A DNA stretch of 64,000 bases, taken from positions 248,001 to 312,000 of the forward strand of contig NZ_CP108427.1 in NCBI RefSeq assembly GCF_035982055.1. Direction: 5' to 3'. Below are positions 34,951 through 43,777 of this stretch, piece by piece (positions within the stretch are counted from its first letter, which is position 1; the number at the start of each line of letters is the position of its first letter). This DNA comes from Streptomyces sp. NBC_01288. GTDB lineage: Bacteria; Actinomycetota; Actinomycetes; Streptomycetales; Streptomycetaceae. The position numbers were made by a program, and so were the translations under genes. The notes below the pieces were generated by a model. That model ran no database searches. It saw only the letters and a program-made list of their open reading frames with translations, and was not told the DNA's origin.

Positions 34951-35889
34951 TCACTTGAGGCCGGAGAAGCCGATGGAGTTGACGATGCGTTTGCCGAAGG
35001 CGAGGAAGAGCAGCAGCATCGGCAGCGCTGCGATGAGGGCGGCGGCCATCAACCCGGCCCAGTCGGGGGCGGCTTGGGGCGAGGACTGCTTGAAGACGCC
35101 GAGGGCGAGGGTGAGGGGTTGGACGCTCTGGTCGTCGGCGATCAGCAGCGGCCAGAAGTAGTCGTTCCAGGCGTTGACGAACATCAGCAGCGAGACGGTC
35201 GCGATCGGCGCGGACGTCATCGGCAGGATGATCCGGAAGAAGATCCGCAGCGGGCCGGCGCCGTCGATGATGGCGGCTTCCTCGACCTCGGTGCTCAGGC
35301 CGAGCATGAACTGCCGCAGGAAGAACAGCGCGAAGGCCTGGAACAGCCCGCCGGGGAGGATGAGCCCCGCGAAGGTGTTGATGAGCCCGAGATCCTTGGC
35401 CAGGACGAAGTTGGGCAGCAGCGTGAACACGCTGGGCACCATCAGGGCGCTGATCAGGATGTTGAACACCAGGTCGCGGCCACGCCAGTGCAGCCGGGAG
35501 AACGCGTAGGCGGCGGCTGCCGAGAGCAAGACAATCAGCGCTGTCTGCACGGACGCGTAGATCAGCGAGTTGCGGAGGTAGATCGCGATGTCGAGGGTGG
35601 CGCCGGAGCCGCCCTGGGCCTGTGCCTCGGCGGTGGAGGCGATGCCGAGGACACGTTCGAAGGCACCCCAGGTGAAGCCCACCGGAAGGGGCGAGGAGGG
35701 GTTGGTCGCGAGTTGGTAGTTGTTCGAGAGCGCGGTGCGCAGGATCCAGTAGAACGGGAAGAGGGTGACGAGGACGATGGCGCCGAGGTAGGTCCAGGCG
35801 ACGGCCCTGCCGGGTGAGAACCTGCGGGCGGTATTCCGGGTCGGGCGGCGCGGGACGGCCGCCGGGCCGGGTGCGACGGTGACAGCCAT
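34951..35889 (-). CDS. Carbohydrate ABC transporter permease (CUT1, MalG-like), second system
   Basis: The 312-residue permease has six spans beginning at WTYLGAIVLVTLFPFYWILR, the EAA loop VEEAAIIDGAGPLRIFFRII and the usual C-terminus IVNSIGFSGLK. A periplasmic insertion GIASTAEAQAQGGSGATLD after the first span is unusually small-residue rich. It lies 14 bases behind the first permease. No ATPase gene is present. Confidence 0.93.
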   Translation of the reverse strand: MAVTVAPGPAAVPRRPTRNTARRFSPGRAVAWTYLGAIVLVTLFPFYWILRTALSNNYQLATNPSSPLPVGFTWGAFERVLGIASTAEAQAQGGSGATLDIAIYLRNSLIYASVQTALIVLLSAAAAYAFSRLHWRGRDLVFNILISALMVPSVFTLLPNFVLAKDLGLINTFAGLILPGGLFQAFALFFLRQFMLGLSTEVEEAAIIDGAGPLRIFFRIILPMTSAPIATVSLLMFVNAWNDYFWPLLIADDQSVQPLTLALGVFKQSSPQAAPDWAGLMAAALIAALPMLLLFLAFGKRIVNSIGFSGLK

Positions 35890-35903
35890 GCGGGCGGCCT
35901 CCT

Positions 35904-36917
35904 TCAGTTCAGGTCGGATTCGCCTGCGCGGGCGAGCCGCAGCTGGGTGAAGGTGACCGCGATGAGCAGGGCGAACAGGGCCAGCGACATGGTGGCGGCG
36001 TAGCCGAAGTCGAACTGGCGGAAGGCCTTGCGGTAGATGTACATCTGGAGCACGTTCGAGGCGTTCGCCGGGCCGCCTTCGGTGGTGACCTGCACGATGT
36101 CGAACACCTGGAAGGAGTTGATCACCGTCAGGACGACCACCATGACGAGGATCGGCCGCAGCAGGGGCACCGTGAGCCGCCGGAACATCTGCGCCTCGCT
36201 CGCGCCGTCGACCCGGCCGGCCTCGTAGATGGTGGCCGGGATGGTCTGGAGGCCGGCGAAGATCAGCAGGGCGTAGTAGCCCATCCACTTCCAGACGCTG
36301 ATCGCGGCGAGGGAGGGGATCGCCCATCCCCCGCTGCCGAAGAACAGGACGGAGTGACCGGTCAGGTGTTTCAGGGCGATGTTGACGATGCCGAGGGTCG
36401 GGTCGAGCATCCACTGCCACACCAGGGCCGCGATGACGTTGGAGATCAGGAACGGCAGCAGGATCACTCCGCGCAGGACCGACGACCGGGTCACCCGGTG
36501 CAGCACGACCGCGGTCACGAGCGAGATCGCCGTGCCGAAGACGACGGACAGCAGGACGAAGTAGACGGTGACGAGGAGCGAGTGCCAGAAGACGTCGTCC
36601 CCGAACAGCTCCCGGAAGTTGGCCAGTCCCACCCAGTTCGGCGGGCTCAGGACGTGGAAGTCGGTGAAGCTGAGGTAGATGCCGCGCAGGGTCGGATAGG
36701 CGTAGAAGACCGCGAATCCGACCACGGCGGGCAGGATGAGCAGCAGGGCTACCGGCAGGTCCCGGCGTCGCGCCGCCGCCGACCTCGTGGCGGTGGCGCG
36801 CCGTGCTTTCCTGGTCGGGCCCCTGCCCGGTGAGGTGACCGTGGTGGCCACCGCGCCCGGCTCACCGGACCGCGGTTTCACCGGCGTCGCGTGGTTGCCC
36901 TGTGATGTGACCACCAC
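35904..36917 (-). CDS. Carbohydrate ABC transporter permease (CUT1, MalF-like), second system
   Basis: The 337-residue permease has a basic lead of about 50 residues, six spans from LPVALLLILPAVVGFAVFYA, and the EAA loop IYEAGRVDGASEAQMFRRLT. GTG at 36917 is chosen because AAGGAGG is well placed before it. It begins 52 bases after the GH27 stop, so enzyme and transporter share a transcript. Confidence 0.93.
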   Translation of the reverse strand: MVVTSQGNHATPVKPRSGEPGAVATTVTSPGRGPTRKARRATATRSAAARRRDLPVALLLILPAVVGFAVFYAYPTLRGIYLSFTDFHVLSPPNWVGLANFRELFGDDVFWHSLLVTVYFVLLSVVFGTAISLVTAVVLHRVTRSSVLRGVILLPFLISNVIAALVWQWMLDPTLGIVNIALKHLTGHSVLFFGSGGWAIPSLAAISVWKWMGYYALLIFAGLQTIPATIYEAGRVDGASEAQMFRRLTVPLLRPILVMVVVLTVINSFQVFDIVQVTTEGGPANASNVLQMYIYRKAFRQFDFGYAATMSLALFALLIAVTFTQLRLARAGESDLN

Positions 36918-36969
36918 AGCACCCTCCTTCGTGCGTTGCGTGTCCAACTGGTGGAGCGTCGGGCGTGGT

Positions 36970-39060
36970 TCAGACGGTGATCTTGTCGATGTCGGGTGCG
37001 TAGTCGGTGGCGTTGCCGAAGCGGAGCGTGTTGTCCCCGGCCTTCAGCGGCACCGGGACGGTGAGCGACTGCGGGGTGCCCCAGTTGTTGTCGTTGGTGC
37101 CGGGCACCGGGATCTGGAGTGTGGTGTCGCCAACGGACAGGTTGATGACGCGACTTGAGTCGCCGTCCACGTAGTCCAGCTTCAGCAGGTACGTGCCGTC
37201 CTTCGGGGCGCTGACGTGGTTGACGGCCACCTCACCACCGCCGAGGTTGCCGACCTTCTGTCCACCGGAGCAGCCGTCGCAGCCCGCGACGGTGGCGTTG
37301 CCGGTGAGGGTGTTGCCGGAAGCCTCGGCCTCGTAGGCGGTGGGTCCGCCGGACGCGGGCGTGGTGACCCCAACTGCCCTGCTGGGGGCCGATGTTCGAC
37401 CCTTGGCGTCACGGGCTACGACGGTGAAGGTGTGGGCGTCGGCCGCGCTCAGACCGGTGACGGTGGCCGTGGTGCCGGTGCTGGTGGTCACCGGCCGGCC
37501 GTCGGCGTAGACGGTGTAGCGGGTGACCGGCGAGGTGCCGGTGTTCACCTTGTCCCAGGCCAGCGAGACGCTGGTCGCGGTGGCGGCGGTGCCGTGGACG
37601 CCCAGCGGAGCACCGGGGTTGGCGCCCTGCCGGCTCGGCGTGAAGGTGAAGAGCCGCGAGCCGTGTGCCGGCAGGTTCTCCGTCAGGTGCCCGGAGACGC
37701 GGCCGAGGTTCTTGTGCTGCCACAGGTCGCGGACCGAGGCCGTTCCGCTGATGCCCAGGTCGGCGAAGTCCGCGGTGACATCGGCGGCCTCGGAGCCCAG
37801 GTTGAACAGCGCGACGGTGTAACTGCCGTCGGGATTACGGGCGTACCAGGTCTGCTGGTTCGTGGTCTGGCTGACGGGCCGTGCCGGATGACCGGCCTGG
37901 TCCACGGCGATGACCTCGTCGTTGGTGAGCAACTTCAGCCCGTACGCGTCGAGTTTGGTGAGGTCGTCACCCGAGTAGAGAGGCGCCGACTCGATGGCCC
38001 ACAGGGTCGTGTAGCTCTGTCGCTCCGCCTCGGTGAGGCCGTCCATCGCGCCGACCCCGACGTTCAGGGAGTCGAGGTTGTTCCAGTGCCCGGGTCCCGC
38101 GTCGTCGATCCACTGCACGACGTCGTTCCAGCGCACCTTCAGGGAGTTGTCCCACGTCACCAGCGTGTCGCAATAGCACTCGACGTCGGTGTCGATCCGC
38201 CAGCCGTTGGAGTTGGCCTTCCAGGTCGCCGCCTGGGTGTGACTCAGTGACCAGGACAGCGTCAACTGGACGGGGCGGCCGGTCTGTTGGAGCGCCGTGT
38301 GCCAGGCCTTCACGTCCGGGGTGTTGTCGTGGTCCGCGTCTCCCTGCCACGAGCCCGGGCCCACCCCGTCGACCTTCAGGAAGTCCACGCCCCAGCCCGC
38401 GAGTTGGTCGGCGAGGGAGTCGATGTACTTCTGTGCGCAGGGGTCGGCGAAGTCCATCTTGTACGCGGAGTTCCACCCGTTGGTCTTGCGCAGGTCGGGA
38501 TAGACGATGTCCGAGGTGGTGCAGCCGGGAGCGTTGTGGATCGCGGTCGTCCCGTCGCCGTACGCGGCGGGGTCGAGGCCGACGGCCAGGTACAGCCCGA
38601 ACTTGAGGCCCTTGTGGTGAAGGTAGTCGCCCAGGGACTTCATGCCGTGCGGGAAGGTGGCCGGGTTCGCCGTCGGCCGGGCGTACTCGTCGAACCCCTT
38701 GGCCCACCCGGCGTCCACGTTGATGTACTCGTAGCCATGGGACTTGAGCTTCGAGGCGACCACGTCGGCCTGCTGCTCGACGTGTGCCTCGGTGAGCCAG
38801 TTCACCCCGCCGTAGCCGGGATAGCTGGTGGCCTCCAGGCTCCAACTGCTCCAGCCCATATACGGCTTGGCGGCCAGGAGGGCCTGCTGCCGGCCGGCGC
38901 TCGACGGGGTCGGGGAAGCCTCCGACACCGACGCGGCGGCCGGTGCCGCGAGCGACACCACGAGCGCGGCGGCGGCGAGGACGGGCAGGCGACGCAGCCG
39001 CCCACCACCCGCACGAAGTCTGTGTCGTACGAATACCGCGGGTCCTGCTGGACGAGCCAT
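36970..39060 (-). CDS. Secreted alpha-galactosidase, GH27, with FN3 and C-terminal carbohydrate-binding domain
   Basis: The 696-residue protein has a long signal peptide (basic lead, then VLAAAALVVSLAAPAAA, ending near 43). The GH27 barrel spans about 62-400 with YMGWSSWSLEA, the nucleophile FLKVDG (D231) and WRIDTDVE (D292 as likely acid/base), followed by an antiparallel beta domain, an FN3 domain (about 515-605) and a CBM6/35-like domain (about 610-696, TAYEAEASGNTLTG). It frees galactose or trims galactosides outside the cell and is the first gene of the operon. Confidence 0.94.
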   Translation of the reverse strand: MARPAGPAVFVRHRLRAGGGRLRRLPVLAAAALVVSLAAPAAASVSEASPTPSSAGRQQALLAAKPYMGWSSWSLEATSYPGYGGVNWLTEAHVEQQADVVASKLKSHGYEYINVDAGWAKGFDEYARPTANPATFPHGMKSLGDYLHHKGLKFGLYLAVGLDPAAYGDGTTAIHNAPGCTTSDIVYPDLRKTNGWNSAYKMDFADPCAQKYIDSLADQLAGWGVDFLKVDGVGPGSWQGDADHDNTPDVKAWHTALQQTGRPVQLTLSWSLSHTQAATWKANSNGWRIDTDVECYCDTLVTWDNSLKVRWNDVVQWIDDAGPGHWNNLDSLNVGVGAMDGLTEAERQSYTTLWAIESAPLYSGDDLTKLDAYGLKLLTNDEVIAVDQAGHPARPVSQTTNQQTWYARNPDGSYTVALFNLGSEAADVTADFADLGISGTASVRDLWQHKNLGRVSGHLTENLPAHGSRLFTFTPSRQGANPGAPLGVHGTAATATSVSLAWDKVNTGTSPVTRYTVYADGRPVTTSTGTTATVTGLSAADAHTFTVVARDAKGRTSAPSRAVGVTTPASGGPTAYEAEASGNTLTGNATVAGCDGCSGGQKVGNLGGGEVAVNHVSAPKDGTYLLKLDYVDGDSSRVINLSVGDTTLQIPVPGTNDNNWGTPQSLTVPVPLKAGDNTLRFGNATDYAPDIDKITV

Positions 39061-39264
39061 GTGTTTACTCCATCTCGGCGCGAAAAGGCACGGCGGGGCC
39101 CTGGGAAGCTCCGGAAAGTGCCCCTGCGCGGTCAGCCGCATGGGGAATGGGTGAGTGGGCGTTCGGTTCCGCCCTGGTAGCCGTACGACGACGGCCGGTC
39201 GGGGAGGAAACCGGCCGCCACCTGCGTCGGTGGACGTCCCATCCACCTGTCCTGAGGTGCCGCG

Positions 39265-39294
39265 AATGTAGCCAGGCTTTTCTTCCAGCGTCAA
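39265..39294 (-). promoter_or_regulatory. Promoter of the alpha-galactoside operon
   Basis: On the minus strand TTGACG (39289-39294) and TACATT (39265-39270) are separated by 18 bases. The start point near 39258 leaves a leader of about 200 bases before the ATG at 39060. The -10 overlaps CCGCGAATG, a 9-bp word found again, inverted, before the SMP-30 gene. Confidence 0.72.
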
Positions 39295-39308
39295 CATATT
39301 GAGCCGCG

Positions 39309-39415
39309 CGAATCATCGGTATTCGTGGAAAGAATGAAGCCGGAATCAGGCGATGAGCACGGAAGAAGGACGCCGATCAATGCGTTCCTTCTTCTATCTT
39401 CTTTTCCAATGGAAA
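39309..39415. promoter_or_regulatory. Two palindromes between the GH27 and ROK genes
   Basis: CGAAT-N7-ATTCG spans 39309-39325, just upstream of the operon promoter, and the perfect TTTCCA-A-TGGAAA spans 39403-39415, 14 bases before the ROK start. Either could bind the ROK repressor. The rest of the 369-base gap 39061-39429 is the operon leader, with no other signal seen. Confidence 0.5.
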
Positions 39416-39429
39416 TGTATGGTCGCCGC

Positions 39430-40581
39430 ATGACGCTCGCCGATCAGCCACCCGCGGCCTCTCTGCTCTTCCAGACCCTCCTCGCCCACGGCCCGCTCAC
39501 CCGCGCCGAGATCGGGCGCCGTACCGGTCTGTCGCCCGGCGCGGTCACGAAGGTCGCCACTCCCCTGCTGACCGACGGCTGGATCAACGAGCTGGGCCGC
39601 TCGACCGAGCGCACCCAGGGCCGGCCGGCCACCCTCATCGCGGTGCGGGGCGAGCGCGCCCGCTTCGTGGGCGTGAAGATCACCGGTGACGAACTCATCG
39701 GCACGCTCACCGACTTGACCGCAAGACCTCTGGCCTCCGCGCGGGCCGTCCTCGGCTCGCGGGACGTCGGTACCGTCGTCCTGGCCGTCGCCCGGCTCGT
39801 CGACCAGTTGAACGCGAAGGCGGCGCCGTACACACCGGGCGCGCTCCACGGCATCGGCGTCACGATCTCCGGGGACGTCGACGGCCACACGGGGACCGTC
39901 CAGTACTCCCCCTTCCTGAACTGGCGCCGCGTGCCGCTCGCCCAACTCGTGGAGTCCGCAACGAACTTGCCGACCGTCATCGAGAACGACGTCCGCGCCC
40001 TGACCGTCGCGGAACAGTGGTTCGGCGTCGGGGTCGGACTGTCGTCCTTCGCCCTGGTCACCGTCGGCGCGGGCATCGGCTGCGGCATCTCCATCGGCGG
40101 CCGGGTCGTCTCCGGCGCGCACGGTGTCTCGGGGGAGGTCGGTCACCTTCCCGTGGGGGGCACCGACCGGGTGTGCACCTGCGGCAACACCGGCTGTGTC
40201 GAGGCCGTCGCCTCCACCCAGGCCATCACGGATCAGGCGCGCCAGGCGACGGGCGACCCGACCCTGACGATGGACGGCGCGGTCCGCCTCGCCCATGCCG
40301 GAAACGCCGATGTCCGCGCGGTCTTCGCCCGGGCGGGCCACGCCCTGGGCCTGGCCCTGGCGTCCGTGGCCAACCTCATCGGCCCGGAACGCATCATCAT
40401 CTCCGGTGAGGGCGTGGCCACTTACGACCTCTACGAGGACCAGATCCGCACCACCTTCGCCGCCCGGGCCTTCGGCGCCGCGGCCGACTGCGACCTCGTC
40501 GTCAGGCCCCTCCCCTTCGAGGAATGGGCCCGCGGAGGTGCCGCCGTAGCCGCACAGCACGTCTTCGCTCCCACCAAGTAG
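39430..40581 (+). CDS. ROK-family transcriptional repressor
   Basis: The 383-residue protein has an N-terminal winged HTH (LTRAEIGRRTGLSPGAVTKV) and a ROK sugar-kinase-like domain with the zinc motif CTCGNTGCVEAVAS and the ALVTVGAGIGCGISIGG segment. Its position opposite the galactosidase-transporter operon suggests control of that operon by an imported sugar. Start assignment is uncertain (in-frame ATGs at 39409 and 39415 as well; no clear ribosome site for any). The GH95 gene follows by 52 bases on the same strand. Confidence 0.9.
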   Translation: MTLADQPPAASLLFQTLLAHGPLTRAEIGRRTGLSPGAVTKVATPLLTDGWINELGRSTERTQGRPATLIAVRGERARFVGVKITGDELIGTLTDLTARPLASARAVLGSRDVGTVVLAVARLVDQLNAKAAPYTPGALHGIGVTISGDVDGHTGTVQYSPFLNWRRVPLAQLVESATNLPTVIENDVRALTVAEQWFGVGVGLSSFALVTVGAGIGCGISIGGRVVSGAHGVSGEVGHLPVGGTDRVCTCGNTGCVEAVASTQAITDQARQATGDPTLTMDGAVRLAHAGNADVRAVFARAGHALGLALASVANLIGPERIIISGEGVATYDLYEDQIRTTFAARAFGAAADCDLVVRPLPFEEWARGGAAVAAQHVFAPTK

Positions 40582-40633
40582 CCGACGCCCACCGCGCGTT
40601 GCCCTCTCTCACACCGTCCCGAAAGCACACGCC

Positions 40634-42964
40634 ATGCTGAAAGCTCTCCCCGACCAGAGCCTCCGTGATGTCCGCGTCCCACCCGGAACACTCCGCTACG
40701 ACCGCCCCGCCACCCGCTGGTTCGAAGCCCTCCCCATCGGCAACGGCCGGCTGGGCGGCATGGTCTACGGCGGCACCGACCGCGAACGAATCCAGCTCTC
40801 CGAGTCGACCGCGTGGTCGGGCGGCCCCGCCACCACAGACCTGAACCCGACCGCCCGGCAGCAGGTCCCCCGCATCCGCGAACTCCTCTTCGCCGGAAAC
40901 CATGCCGAGGCGCAGCGGCTCGCCGCCGAGCATCTCCCGGGCAGCGCAGCGTCGTTCGGGACCAATCTGCCCCTGCCCGAAGCGCAACTCGCCTTCCCTG
41001 GCGGGGGTCCGGCCCAGGACTACCGGCGGACGCTGGACCTGGACACGGGCCTCGTCACGGTCACCTACGTGCAGGACGAAGTCCGCTTCACCCGCGAGGT
41101 GTTCGCCACCAACCCGCATGGACTGATCGCGATCCGCCTCACCGCGGATCGCCCCGGGTCGCTCACCTTCGACCTCTCGATCCGGGACGGCGTACTCCCC
41201 GGCAACACCACCGCCGCCGACTCGTCCGTCACCTTCAACGGCCACGCCTACGAGAGCCTGCACAGCGACGGACAGCAGGGTGTCGCCCTGGAGATCCGCG
41301 CCCACCTCGAAGCCGAGGGCGGCACCGTGCGCCGCGCGGGAGACACGCTTCGCCTGGAAGGCGCCGACAGCGCGGTCGTCTACATCGTCGTAGGAACCGA
41401 CTGGGCGGGAGCGGACCCCCGAGCGCGCGCGGAGTCGCTGCTGTCCGCAGGTCTGGAGGCCGGTCACGAGTCGGTCCGGGCGGCGCACATCGCCGACCAT
41501 CGGGCGCTGATGCGGCGGGTGTCCCTGGATCTCGGTTCGGCTCCGCCCGAACTCACCGCTCTGCCCACCGATACCCGTCGCGAGCGGCTCGCTTCCGGGA
41601 AGGCCGACGACGAACTCATAGCGCTCTACTTCCAGTTCGGCCGCTACCTGACGATGGCCGGCTCCCGCGCCGACTCCCCTCTGCCGCTCGCCTTGCAGGG
41701 GCTGTGGAACGACGGCCTGGCGAGCAGCGCGCCCTGGACGAACGACTTCCATCTGGACATCAACACCCAACAGAACTACTGGGCCGCCGAGTCGACCAAT
41801 CTGGCCGAGTGCCACGAGCCGCTGTTCGGGCTGTTGGAGCGTCTGGCGGACCAAGGCCGGGCGACCGCCCAGGAGTTGTACGGCGCGCCGGGCTGGGTCG
41901 CGCACACGGTGACCAACGCGTGGGGGTACTCGGCACCCGGTTCGGGGATCGGCTGGGGCATGAACGTGACCGGTGGGGCCTGGCTCGCGCTCCAGTTGTG
42001 GGAGCACTTCGAGTACGGCCGGGACGAGACGTTCCTCCGGGAGCGCGCGTATCCGGTCCTGCGCGGGGCCGCGGAGTTCCTCCTCGGCTACGCGGTCGAG
42101 GAGCCGGAGCGGGGCCTGCTCGTCACGGGGCCGTCGGAGTCGCCGGAGAACTGGTATCTCGCGCCCGACGGCAGCCGGTGCTCGGTGTCCATGGGGGCCA
42201 CCGCGGACCGGGTGTTCATGGAGGCCGTGCTGCGGATCTGCGCGGAGAGTGCCGAACTGCTCTGTGTCGACGCCGAGTTGAGGACCAGGATCGCCGCCGC
42301 GCGCCGTCGGCTGCCGCCGTTGCGGATCGGGCGGCACGGGCAGGTGCAGGAGTGGCTGCACGACCACGAGGAGGCCGAGCCGAGCCATCGGCACACCTCG
42401 CATCTCAGCGCGCTGTTCCCGGAGCGCCAGATCACCCCGCGCGACACACCGGATCTCGCGCGCGCCGCCGAGGTCACGATCGAGCGCAGGCAACAGGCCC
42501 CGGGCTGGGAGCAGACCGAGTGGGTCGAGGCCAACTTCACCGTCTACTACGCCCGTCTCCTCAACGGCGACACGGCTCTCAAGCACCTCACCAGCCTGAT
42601 CGCGGACGCCAGCGAGGCGAACCTGATGTCGTTCTCCGCCGGTGGGGTGGCGGGCGCGGCGCAGAACATCTACTCCTTCGACGGCAACTCCGGCGGCACG
42701 GCGGGGGTGGCCGAGATGCTGCTCCAGTCCGACGGCCGGGATGTGGAACTCCTGCCCGCGCTGCCCGCCGACTGGCCCGACGGGAGCGTGTGCGGACTGC
42801 GCGCCCGGGGCGGTCTCACCGTGGACATCCATTGGCGCGACGGGGAGTTGGCCGTCGCTTCGATCCGGGCGTCACGGGCTGCGGACGTACGCGTGCGCTA
42901 CGGCGCCGGTCTCCTCGAAGTCCGGCTCGCCGAGGGGGAGACGCTTGCCCTCGGTGCCGGCTGA
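40634..42964 (+). CDS. GH95 alpha-L-fucosidase/alpha-L-galactosidase-family enzyme
   Basis: The 776-residue protein starts with the GH95 N-terminal domain (WFEALPIGNGRLGGMVYGG, IQLSESTAWSGGP) and has the (alpha/alpha)6 barrel motifs DINTQQNYW at 375-383, GPSESPEN at 499-506, SMGAT at 519 and QEWLHDHEEAEPSHRHTSHL at 572-591. There is no signal peptide, so it acts inside on imported sugars. In the characterised bifidobacterial enzyme the position of D375 is, from memory, Asn (N-I-N); this difference may bear on sugar preference. Co-directional with the ROK gene. Confidence 0.9.
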   Translation: MLKALPDQSLRDVRVPPGTLRYDRPATRWFEALPIGNGRLGGMVYGGTDRERIQLSESTAWSGGPATTDLNPTARQQVPRIRELLFAGNHAEAQRLAAEHLPGSAASFGTNLPLPEAQLAFPGGGPAQDYRRTLDLDTGLVTVTYVQDEVRFTREVFATNPHGLIAIRLTADRPGSLTFDLSIRDGVLPGNTTAADSSVTFNGHAYESLHSDGQQGVALEIRAHLEAEGGTVRRAGDTLRLEGADSAVVYIVVGTDWAGADPRARAESLLSAGLEAGHESVRAAHIADHRALMRRVSLDLGSAPPELTALPTDTRRERLASGKADDELIALYFQFGRYLTMAGSRADSPLPLALQGLWNDGLASSAPWTNDFHLDINTQQNYWAAESTNLAECHEPLFGLLERLADQGRATAQELYGAPGWVAHTVTNAWGYSAPGSGIGWGMNVTGGAWLALQLWEHFEYGRDETFLRERAYPVLRGAAEFLLGYAVEEPERGLLVTGPSESPENWYLAPDGSRCSVSMGATADRVFMEAVLRICAESAELLCVDAELRTRIAAARRRLPPLRIGRHGQVQEWLHDHEEAEPSHRHTSHLSALFPERQITPRDTPDLARAAEVTIERRQQAPGWEQTEWVEANFTVYYARLLNGDTALKHLTSLIADASEANLMSFSAGGVAGAAQNIYSFDGNSGGTAGVAEMLLQSDGRDVELLPALPADWPDGSVCGLRARGGLTVDIHWRDGELAVASIRASRAADVRVRYGAGLLEVRLAEGETLALGAG

Positions 42965-42985
42965 GGGCAGGCGTCGGTGACCGCG

Positions 42986-43744
42986 TCACTGGGCGATCTG
43001 GCCGCCGTCGACGAGGAGGGTCTGTCCGGTCATGGCGGTCGCGTCGAGGGCGACGAACGTGACGGCGGCCGCGATCTCCTCGGCCTCCAGCAGGCGGCCC
43101 ATCGGGATCTGGCCGATCCACTGCGTCATCCGCTGGGGGTCGTCCATCCCGACCGTGTCGAGGATGGGGGTGCGGGTCCGGCCCGGCGCGACGGCGTTGA
43201 CCCGCACCCCGTACCGCGCCCACTCGACCGCGAGGGACCGCGCGAGCTGGGAGACGCCGGCTTTCGCGACGTCGTAGGCGACGTGGTACTCGGGGTTGGA
43301 GCCGATGAAGGCGGCGATGGAGGAGATGTTCACGATCGAACCGGACCCTTGGCGCACGAAGTGCCGGCCGAACTCGCGGCAGGCCATGAAGGTGCCGGTC
43401 AGGTCGACGTCGAGGACGCGGTGCCAGATCTCGTCCGTCACGTCGAGGGCGTCGTCCTCGTGGGCGATGCCCGCGTTGTTGACCAGGACGTCGACGCGGT
43501 CGAAGCGTCGTACGACCTCGCCCGCCACCCCTGCCACGGCCCGGGCGTCGGAGACGTCCAGGGGCAGGAACTCGCCGCCGACCTCCTTGGCGACGGCGGT
43601 GCCGGTCTCGGTGTTGCGGTCGGTGACGACGACCCGTACGCCTCGGGCGGCGAGGGCCACGGCGATGGCACGCCCGATGCCCTGGCCCGCGCCGGTGACG
43701 ACGGCCACGCGTTCCTCGGTGTGCCTCAGGGGCGACTCGGTCAT
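42986..43744 (-). CDS. SDR-family sugar (acid) dehydrogenase
   Basis: The 252-residue classical SDR has the cofactor motif TGAGQGIG (17-24), NNAG (89-92), catalytic Ser141/142, Y157 and K161, and the C-terminal MTGQTLLVDGGQIAQ. D42 after strand 2 (TDRNTE) points to NAD rather than NADP. Placed 33 bases behind the dehydratase gene, it fits either L-fucose-type dehydrogenase or 2-keto-3-deoxy-sugar-acid dehydrogenase; the sequence alone does not choose. Confidence 0.9.
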   Translation of the reverse strand: MTESPLRHTEERVAVVTGAGQGIGRAIAVALAARGVRVVVTDRNTETGTAVAKEVGGEFLPLDVSDARAVAGVAGEVVRRFDRVDVLVNNAGIAHEDDALDVTDEIWHRVLDVDLTGTFMACREFGRHFVRQGSGSIVNISSIAAFIGSNPEYHVAYDVAKAGVSQLARSLAVEWARYGVRVNAVAPGRTRTPILDTVGMDDPQRMTQWIGQIPMGRLLEAEEIAAAVTFVALDATAMTGQTLLVDGGQIAQ

Positions 43745-43777
43745 CTCGGTCCTTCCGTCGGTGGAGGGGCGGGGGTC

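Noticed and set aside
36970..39297. Upstream start at 39297 for the GH27 gene
   Set aside because: It would place translation in the -35 region of the promoter at 39265-39294; the ATG at 39060 has a GGAG site and begins a proper signal peptide.
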